Below are positions 34,550 to 44,800 of a DNA stretch of 64,000 nt, in pieces. The notes beneath the pieces were generated by a model. It saw only the letters and a program-made list of their open reading frames with translations. It searched no databases and had not been told where the DNA came from. The position numbers and the translations under genes were made by a program. Position 1 is the first letter of the stretch, and each line of letters begins with the position of its first letter. Source of the stretch: Henricia sp. BOLD:AAB3569 (taxonomy: Eukaryota > Echinodermata > Asteroidea > Spinulosida > Echinasteridae). The stretch spans positions 186,001 to 250,000 of the forward strand of contig JBBELK010000316.1 in the NCBI GenBank assembly GCA_037783545.1, in the 5' to 3' direction.

Positions 34550-34635
34550 TCCCGATCCCTATAGATTGGTTCGATTATTGCGAAAATATAGGGATCGGTA
34601 AAGGGCAGCCATGACGGGCAGAATTCTGCCCGTCA
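34550..34635. repeat. Two adjacent perfect hairpins
   Basis: CCGATCCCTATA pairs with TATAGGGATCGG across a loop of about 24 bp. Immediately after it, TGACGGGCAGAATTCTGCCC begins a 24-bp perfect palindrome at 34612-34635 centred on GAATTC. Confidence 0.85.
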
Positions 34636-35269
34636 CGTGGTTATTATTATTTATTTATTTTTAGTAAGTGCGCAGATTTTGCATTGACATTTGTAACTTG
34701 GCCGTGCGTGTCGAACATATCCAATTATGTAAATAAAGTACATTGCCCAAAGCAAAGGGCTTGGCCAATTTTTAAATATAAAAAACACAATGCGCACGCG
34801 CAAAGACGACCAATTACAGATTAAGATGAAGCGCCCTTTACCTGTCCTTATATTCTCCTGTGTGGAATATGTGGACGAGAACCAGTCTACGTTAACATGT
34901 ACCTATTTTGCCACAAGAGGGCGTTGTACATAAACACGTACAAGTTCAGTTGGAGATTTTTTTCGGTGTGGATAAAATAAGGTGATTTTATTTCGTTATT
35001 CTTATGGTCGCATTTACCGTAAAACCGCTATAAATTGTTTTTAAAAAGTGGGGTGTGATATAGATTCAGATTGGGCAGAGTGCATCAGATAGCTGATTTA
35101 ATGAAGCCCAAGGGGAAAGTGCAGTGTATGCCAGATCGCTGATGACATGGCATGCATATGCATGGTGGGCGTGGGGCTTCCGATTCCAGGGCCAGGCAGT
35201 GATGATCACCTGACGTGATCGGGGATTTCCGACCTACGTGTAAACACTAACAGACCTCGGAAAGAATTG

Positions 35270-35830
35270 AGAAATTGATCATGGATTCAGAACTTATGCA
35301 CAAAACATAATGAGACTGGCTGGAAATGTAGTGTTTTGCAGGAAAACTTTAATTTTTCTGTAAAATTGAGAAGTTGAATATTGTTGATCATGACTTCAGC
35401 AGTTAGACATTCTATGCAAAACATATGAGACTGGCTGAAAAATTTCTAAGACGCTCTTAAATTTTTTTTTTTTTTTTATCAAATCTGCACTTAAATACCG
35501 ATGATTGATGAGTCATTTTAAAGAGAAAAATTTCTGACCAACTTCTGTTACTGAGCTAAGCCCCTCACTACTGTGGCATTATGGGTCCTAAATAGGACAG
35601 ATGCTTCACACAATTTCTCGAGTTGAAAGCATGAACATATTTGTTTTGGTAAGAGTTGAGAAGTTGATCAATCTAGCATTGGAATCTGCAGATTTGATGG
35701 AAAAACCCAAAATTTTGTGTGGGAGAAATTTAAGATTTTGTGAGGAAACACTTTTTTAGCCTGTCTCGTATGTTTTGCACAAAAGGTGACTCTGAAGCCA
35801 TGATCAACTTCCCAATTGTTTCCCCAACAG
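35270..35830 (+). repeat. R4 repeats upstream of NAPRT, last one carrying the splice acceptor
   Basis: Two diverged R4 blocks (35270-35440 and 35640-35830) share TTGAGAAGTTGATCA and TGAGACTGGCTG/TTTGCAC words. The end of the second block, CTTCCCAATTGTTTCCCCAA, forms the pyrimidine tract of the acceptor at 35829-35830. The related copy at 11965-12170 has the same CTTCCCAATT but no AG. Confidence 0.65.
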
Positions 35831-35845
35831 AAAGACTAACCCAAC

Positions 35846-38800
35846 ATGAATAGTGCAACGAACATCAATAACAATGCTATCGTCTTGGAGTCGAACCAAA
35901 ATTCCAATGGCATCATCCAAGCACTACTTACGGACCACTACCAAATCACCATGGCCTATGCCTACTGGAAAAGCCACAAAACCAACTGCCATGCCGTGTT
36001 TGATCTCTTCTTTCGCAAGAACCCCTTTCGCGGAGAATTCACCATTTTTGCCGGTCTGCAGGAGTCTCTCAAATTCTTGACAAATTTCCACTTTACGGAG
36101 TCGGGTAAGAAAATTTCAAGTTGGAAAAATTATAAATTTTATTGTTTTGTGATTGGTTGATTAGTGCCTTTTTATCGACAAGTTTACTGTATTTTAAGAA
36201 AATTGTGTTTCTTTTTGGGAAAGTATTTTTCGACCATTTTTTTAAATCCCAGATATAGCCTACCTGCGCTCAGTGCTACCTCCCACGACCGAGGCAGGAT
36301 TCTTTGAGTACCTAGCTTCGCTAGACTGCTCACCAATCGAGCTTTATGCCATCGATGAAGGGTCCGTTGTGTTTCCCAGGGTGCCCCTGCTGAGGATAGA
36401 GGGCCCCCTCCCCCTGGTCCAACTACTGGAGACGACACTGCTTAATCTGATTAATTATGCCAGGTAAATTTGTTTTCAAATATTCAAGACAAAATGTCAT
36501 TTTTTTCACACATAAAATAGTTGATATTTTTTGTATGGGATAGTATACTATTGTACCTAATGCATGGTATTGTTGCATAGCCGAGCAAATTGTAAACTAC
36601 AGCGGGAAGCCTAGTTATTGAACTATGAACCGTATCGAATAGCCGCCATTTCATGGGGCACCTTTTGTTACTTAAACCGTTCAACAATGGAAGCACAATA
36701 TGTGCAACCATGCATGTCCTCAAGGAACAAAGAAACTGCCCCACGAAATGGCCGCTATTCGATACGGTCTATGCAACCCTATTTTTTCTGCAAACAGCAA
36801 TTTATTGGCTCGTGTTTGTGCCGTCTTCTAGTTTAGTTGCAACGAATGCTGCCAGGTTTCGATTAGCAGCTGGACCAGACAAGATTTTGTTGGAGTTTGG
36901 GCTGAGGCGAGCGCAGGGTCCCGATGGTGGGCTGTCGGCCAGCAAGTACAGCTACATAGGAGGTACGCATCAACATAATTGAAGAACAGATTACATGATT
37001 GGAAAACTTTAAAAAACCAGAAACAACAGCATTACAGAACTAAAGAATAATGTTGATAAACTGCCTTGTAGAAATTTCAGCCACATAGATGCAATAAGGC
37101 CCGTTTCAAAGTCGTGCTTGTGTCGTGTCGAATAAAATTCAACTCGATTTTTTTTAAAATTCGACACGGCACAAGCACGACGTTTGAAACCATTTGGTTC
37201 GGCAAATTGAATTCGGCACGGCAGAAGAATTTTGCTCGACGGGGTCTGCCGTGCTAACTCAATTCAGTGCGGCAGTAACACGGTGCAGTTTCAAACGTCC
37301 TGCTTCTGCCGTGTCGAATTTTATTCCAGTTCGAAGTTTTTTTTTAAAAACGGCTTTCACTTGTTAATTTCTTAACAGAAATAAATCCATGTGGCGTTTG
37401 CTACCATTGCTATCAACAGTCAAACATTGTTTTGTCTTAATAGGTTTTGACGGCACGAGTAACGTGTTAGCAGGGAAAATGTACAACATTCCACTGAGGG
37501 GGACCAATGCGCACTCGCTAGTCATGTCGTTTCGTAGCTTGGATGATCTTCAAAATAAGGTACGGTACAAAATATATCGCCAAAATATTAATTTATTTAA
37601 TGTGTTCATAGAACTTCAATTTGCAGTATACAGTTAAACCAAATTAAAGGTGATTTTTTTTTCCACCCACTTCCTGTAATTTCAGAGAATTTGTTTTTAC
37701 CCAGTTTTGATGAGTAGGTTGTTTAGCACTAATCCTGAAAATCATTTTGATTTAGCTTAAGGGGATTTCAAGATATGGCTCATGATACATGACATGTACA
37801 AAACTGGCTTGTCCATGGGAGCTTCTTAACACTTTAGAGGTCTTCATTGTGTTCAATTGTGCTTATGAGAAATTAGGCTCCCGTGGACAATCCGGTTATG
37901 TACATATTATTTTTTTTCTCTTAAACTGTAAAATTGGCACCGTGCGTCAGTGTTAACCGCAATGATCCTGAGTGCCGCGTTTACATTCTGTAGTTGATCT
38001 CAAGCGCTGTGCCAGAAGTTGCAGTCAAAGGTCATGCTCTGTGTGTGCATGTACTGATCAATGTGTGCATGGGTTGTGCATGTACAGTGTACAAGGCCAC
38101 TTGAATTTCGCGGGCTTTCCCCCCCCCCCGCTACGGCTGTGGAGCGGATGCGGCATGATGCGGTAAAGATTAATTGCATATCTAACCGCAAACTGATCCC
38201 GAGCTCGGGATCAAACCCTCCGCCAACGCGAGACCAAAATCTCGGGGTCTGATCCGGGGCCAATTTGGTCCCGAGAGCGTTTACACTCGGTTTGTGATCC
38301 GGGGCTGATCCCGAGCTCGGTGTTCGACCCCGAGCCCGGGATCAAGTGTAAACAGGGTGATACACTGCTCACAATAAGTTAGGGATATTGTGGGGTGTAT
38401 GCAGATATTTTATTGAGGGTATGCATTCCGCTTGAATGATTTTGTATATGATTAGATAATTGTATCTGCATGACAGACACACCTTGTCACAGGAATAGGT
38501 GAAAACAGTCATTTGAAAAAACAATTTCAAAATTGACAACGTACCAATATCCCTAACTTACTGCAATATTGTGTACATACTATTTGATGCCTGTATTTTT
38601 TTTAAAGATGCTTCAACCACGAAACAGCAGTAGTAAGCCTGTTGATCTATCGTCTAGTTCCCTGACTTGGCTGGACAAAGTCTGTGATCTTCTGAACATC
38701 AAGGACTCCAATCAAGGAGAGTTAGCAGCCTTCATTGCTTTCGCTATTGCATTTCCTCAGGCTTTTCTCATGTTGGTCGACACTTATGATGTTCTCAAGT

Positions 38801-41800
38801 AAGTACATCTGAGATGCGAAGATTAAAGACAGATTACAAGATTGGAAAACTGTTAGAGTTATCGCCATGTGTGATTGAGGATACTTGTGTATGATAAAAA
38901 CCACCCTGGGTATAAGTCAGCTCAGTACCTCATCTACGTTCTTTTGTGGGGTGTTATGGCCGAGCGGTCTAGTGCGTCAAACTTAAGTTCCTGTGCTTGT
39001 ACTAGATTGTAGGTTCGATTCCGGGCAGCGACGGGTTGTGGCACCTGTGCCCTTGAGCAAGGCACTCAACCACACTTGCTCCCATTCCTGTAATTGGCGG
39101 TCCCTCCGCTGTTGGATGTGGTGAATAAATAAAATAAAAAAATTTAAAAAAATAAAACATGAAATACTGTTAATTAGGGTTTGTTTTGACCTTACCAGAT
39201 GTATATTAGCACTGTATACACAGGGCTTTCCCGAGACACTATGAAAAACTTCATAGCGTGCTAGGGCGGGATTCGAACCCACGACCTCCTGCAAACAAGC
39301 TAGCCGGTGTTGAATGGCCGGTTCGAATAATTTCACAACGGGGATCGCAACTAATGAGTAATTGGTTTAGCTTGCGTCGGGGAGTATGAATGTTTGGTGG
39401 TCGAGTGGTTAAGAGGTCTGCCTTGTTTGTAGAAGGTCGTGGGTTCGAATCCCACCCGAGCACGCTATGACGTTTTTCATAGTGTCTCGGGAAAGCACCG
39501 AGTATACAGTGCTAATATACGTCGGCTAAAGGCAAAACAAACGCTAATTAACATTCATTCTCCCCGACGCAAGCTAAATCAATTACTAAATGAAATACTG
39601 TGTCCATCCTTTTGAGATATTTTGCAAAACTACTGTCCTGTTATAGGCTTTTAGTTTTATAATTGGGTCTTTCTATAAATTAGGGGTCCAATGTTGGTGT
39701 CCCCCGTTACATTTTACATCTCGTTTTTGTAAATTCAGGACACATTCTTTAAATACTTTCCATCTCAAAAAGTGAGTAAAAAAAGTACAATTCATAAAAA
39801 AAAATGGTTTGTAAGCCATTTTAATGATTTTTGTACGAAAAATAACACATATCGGGTGTAACGGGGGACACCAAATGTCACACTTTTGGACCCCTAATTT
39901 ATAGAAAGACCCATTTGTAAACGAAGTAATTATGACACTGCTATTTGTCCACTGTGATTGGAATGTCGTCCTTCGACAATGACGGCGGATAAAAGCCTTT
40001 TTTGTTTTTTGTTTTTTTACAGAAGTGGCATGGCCAATTTCTGTGCTGTCTCCTTAGCGCTGAATGACATTGGTTATCGGGCCATCGGAGTTCGCATCGA
40101 CAGCGGGGATCTCGCGTATCAATCTATAGAAATACGACGCATCTTCACGAAAGTTGCGCAAGAGTAAGTCGACCAAAAAACAAATTAAAAGAAAGAAAAA
40201 TTCCTAAAATATATGTTCTTAAAAAAGAAATCAAAATTATACTCTGACAGAAACCAGCTTTTGTGGCAAAGCTGACTTCACCAGCTAATCCATGTAAGAG
40301 CCACTGAGGCAGGGTGTGCCACTCTACTTTTGGGAATATAGCCACCGATTTCTACTCATGGTTACAAAAATTTGGCGCAGTCAGTCCGACATCCAACTCA
40401 TTTTTCTAGAATGGGTGACATATTTGGACTTGTTGTTTCTTGGTCGTAGGTTCGACCTCCCTTGGTTTAAAGATTTGACAATCGTGGCCAGTAATGATAT
40501 CAACGAAGACACATTGCTTTCCTTACGACAGCAGGTATGTTCGTCTTTAGCTTTAAAACCCTACAGGCTAGTAGTAGTGCATCTGCCCTGTGAGTCGGAG
40601 GTCTTGGATTCGAATCCAGACGAGGCACAAATGATTTTTTCCTCATCCCATATTTGGTTTAAAAAAGAATGTATTATTTGAATTTTTTTATTAACAACAA
40701 AAACATGACTCATAAGGTCAAATTTTCAAAAATCATTTAAAAATACTCGCAACTCTCTAAGCTTCTCAGGACAACAACCAAAATACTCATTGAAGTCTCA
40801 TCTTTTCAATTCTGTTTCATTTTATTCGGGTAATCCGTCACTTTTATTCCCTAATTTCCACTTGAAACAAAACTACCCCAACAACAGTGAAAATTTCTAA
40901 TCAGACCAGCGTCCATTTTGGAACAAAAGCACATACGTATGCTACTGGGCAAAATAGGGCCACTTTTAGGAGCTACAGTGTCTAAAATGTTTATAGTTGG
41001 AAGAAAAAATACCCCACATCGCGACGATGGCCATATTCTACACAAGACCACACTCGTTCAGCTCGCAACTCTCTCTAATAAAGAAGAATTTGAGGACATA
41101 CAAAATATTCATGAGCTCGGCGCACGGATCTCTGCCTATTTACTTGGGTGCACCCATAAGACTTTGTGACCTGATCCCCCAAAAAATTGAAACATTTCAT
41201 TTTTTTCTGTTCAGGGTCACTCTATCAATGCGTTTGGAATCGGCACACATCTAGTGACTTGTCAAAGGCAACCGGCTCTAGGGTGTGTTTTCAAGGTGAG
41301 ACATTCAGAAATTTCATTTTGCAAATAATATTCGATGAGCCTTTAATTAGGGATTAAAAGTAGGTTTGGCCCAAGCCGAAGGCGCGGGCCATTATCAGTG
41401 CCCAGGACCCTAGCCGGTTTTAAATGGATTGTTAAAACTGACCAAACCTACTTTTAATCCCATTAATAAATACCTTTTTGTTTAAAGCGGTAAAACTCAC
41501 CAAAATTAGCTCGTCGTTTTGCCATGATTTTGGATTCCTACACCTACAGTGTCAACACCGCGTTCGTACAGCTGCTAGCTGTGTGTCGATATATTTTTGT
41601 TCGATCGCGCACAATTTGCTTTCAGGAGCGTGCAGTTTCTGTGTGCATGTCCGACCAGAGCGCGGGCGCAGCCACTAGAAAGGCTTAAAGTGTTTAAGAC
41701 TGACTGTGCCTTTATCGCTTGTTTAAAGGCAGTATACATCATTGGTAATCTCGAAAATCAGAAATGTTTACAGATTTACACATAACTTACACAATATAAA

Positions 41801-44800
41801 CATGATGACGGTAGTAAACATTCCCTAAAATGGTTTTGTCTAAAGTGCTATAGTTTTTGAGAAATGAGTGAAACAATTATTTTTCGTCTCATGAGATGTA
41901 AATTCATTTCGCCCCAAAACCATTTCGCCCTGAACCACTTCGCCCCAAAAGCCACCCTGCCCTCAAACCGCTTCGTCCTAATGCCACTTCACCCCAAAAT
42001 ACTTTGTGCACAGTCCGTGGTTCAGGGCGAAATGGTTCAGGGCGAAGTGGTTTTGGGGCGAAATGACTGCAAACCCTTTTTTGACTGTTTTCTCAAAAGT
42101 TAGACGAAGTACGGAGCTGGTTTTTGCTCAGGTTGGTTTTAATCATGCATATCTTCAATCACACAGGGAGATAAAACCATTTGCAACAGTTTACCAATCA
42201 TGTGTTCTGCCTTTAATGAGTAATATAACAAGTTATTACTTGTCATTGTGATTGACAGCTTGTTCAAATTGACGAGACGCCGCGCATTAAACTGAGTCAT
42301 GACATTGAGAAAGTGACGATTCCCGGTCGCAAGGAAGCGTTTCGACTCTACGGAGCTGATGGTAAGTACCAACCACCACTTGATAGAAATATGGATTTTA
42401 TTTTGTTTTGTTCGACAACAAACTTTTTTTAAGGTCTGTAACATAATTAAACTAAAGCCACATGTTTGTTTATATTGCTAGCGAGTGCATCGGCAACGGC
42501 TTTTTGTCCAGAAGTAGACGTTTTTCAAGTCACTGTGAAAATCGTGCCATACCAGAAGAGTTAAAGCGTGTGCGCACACATTTTTTGAAAGAGCGCCCCC
42601 CTGTGAAAGAATCTTGGTCCCTGACTTCCGAAAGATTATGGCTTTGGTGTTAATGCACTACAACTTTAATAGGTCTCGCACCAGACTCAGACCTGCCAAC
42701 TAGTACGATTTGGCCGTATTTCGTACGGGTTTTGACCGTCTTGACACGCCTGGGTAAGCACGTGGTAGGCTTGATAGTAAAAACGGCTGCGAGTCAAGAC
42801 TATGCAGGACATGACGTCACGAGGCTTGACACTACACCGCGCTCTCATAAGCTAGAATGTCCGTAATTGGTGCACGTGGTGTACAATACTGCTGTAGGAC
42901 CGGGAGTATTAGCCAATCGTAGCATTGCATACAAAAGCACTAGGCATTAGGATAGATGAATGGCGGTCTATACGCAGACCGTGCCGTCCATTCTGCTGGC
43001 AATAATTAAATATGGCTTCGACCTTCAAAAAGGATAACAGGAAGCAATCTTACAAAGCAGAATACTCGGAGAAATTGGACTTCATACATCCATCGCAGAA
43101 AGGAGAAAATCTCTGATGTACGCGGCCTGTAACTAATAAAGTTGGAGCATTGCAGCAATGTTCAATCTTTGTTCGTAAGCTCATCTATGCATATTTTTGA
43201 AAAATACAGCTTTCTTATGAAGAATACAACTTTTGGAGTTTCAGAATACAATTTCGTGATTCCAAAGGTTGGTAGGTCTGCAGACTGCACAGCCCAAGTA
43301 AGCAACAGTTTGAAACTTTGGCTCGCTAAAGAGTTTATAGTGACTACTTAGAAAACGGAAGTTAATTTTGACAATCGCAGGTCTTGCGATCATGGATTTG
43401 ATGGTCCAACCACATGAACCAAAGCCAGAGGCACAGAAGGTAGTGTTGTGTCGTCACCCTTTCGAGGTAGGTTTGCGATTTTGTTTTTAAACTCTAATTT
43501 TGTTTTTGGCTCTACTAAAACCAAAGAGGCAAAACTCACCTTTTGGTCATTGTTTTGTGGAGTGCTGTGACGGAGCGGTCTAGTGGATCATCATCATTAT
43601 TATTATTATTATTTATTTCTGGTATTCATACCAAGGATTCCTCTAAAGTGCCCATTGCACTTTCACTCGAAAGCGTGAGGAAACCCATGAAGAATTAGAA
43701 ATGGCCAGAGACACCGGGGAATCTCTCCCCTTGCTCTTTACGAAAGGAAAGAATGCTCTGGGATCTTTAAAGTGCGTTACCGTTACCTAACACACTGGAC
43801 CAACTGCTTTACATCCCTTCCGAAGGATGGAGCAAGTGTGGTTGAGTGCCTTGCTGCAAGTGCACAGGTACCGCAACCCCAAGTTTTCACCTATGATTGC
43901 GAGTCAATGACCCAAAGTAACCACTCGGCCACGGTTAGTTTCAAAGGTAGTGGGTTCGAATCCCAGTCCAATCCATCCATGATGTGTATGTCCTTGAGCA
44001 AGGTAGTTGCCATGCATTGCTTCTCTCCACCGAGAAGTAAAAATGGGTACCTAAGAGGGTAGCGAAAGTTGATGCATTTGATTAGCCATTGAGTGCCTAA
44101 TAGGCAGCCGGGGGCTGTATACTCCCCAGGGAGCTGAGATGGTATATGGAGTGATTTAATGGAGCCCTATGATAGCGAGGCAACACTTGTGTATATTGAT
44201 CAATGCTCTTTGTAACGTCTAGCTTTGCACACGCTCCACCCAGGGGATCAATAGACGGCCACACAACGGAACCGTAGTTGTGATAATGTAGGCGTCTTGA
44301 TCGGGATTTCACTGGATAAGTGCGTGGTATAAGTCTATATCATCATTTTGAATTATGCTTTTGATATTTATTTTCTATATAGGCACTAACGAGGGTAAAT
44401 GTACGACCATCCAAAGTCGAACAGCTCCACAAATTGTACATGAAAGAGGGAAAGGTAATAATTTGGAAAAAAACAAACAAACAAACAAATTTTTAAAAAG
44501 GCTTGATGTTCACAGATACCATTGTCTGTAGTGTTGCAATCCCGTAGTGTTTTTATACTCGTCCAAAAAAACATTTTTTTTAATAACAGATTTTTGATCA
44601 GACCAGAAGTCTGTTGAATACAGTGAACTTGTGGATAACAAGGCACTGATCGACCAATCAGAGGACCTGTTTGAACAAAATGATTCCCACAGCAATGAAA
44701 TGTGACATTTTATTTTTATGTGAGAAACCCGCAGTTATATAGCCCATGTCACACGAGGTAATTTACAGGCAATCAATTCCAAGCAATCTCCAAGAAGCAA

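Larger units (their letters stand above)
26843..35845. other. 9-kb repeat-rich spacer between SLC30A and NAPRT
   Basis: This is divergent intergenic DNA with no protein-coding exon I can support. It should contain both promoters and 5' untranslated exons. It holds R5 and SINE-2 tandem repeats, R1, R2 and R4 copies, two large palindromes, the TCGTAA element and several perfect hairpins. Bases 28085-29050, 31240-31720 and 33400-34100 show nothing I can assign, apart from a GGCCGGCCAGAG-type hairpin near 33820-33870. Confidence 0.5.

Noticed and set aside
39395..39465. Possible tRNA gene
   Set aside because: A- and B-box-like words are present but the acceptor stem does not pair and an inverted copy lies 150 bp away, so it is a SINE part.
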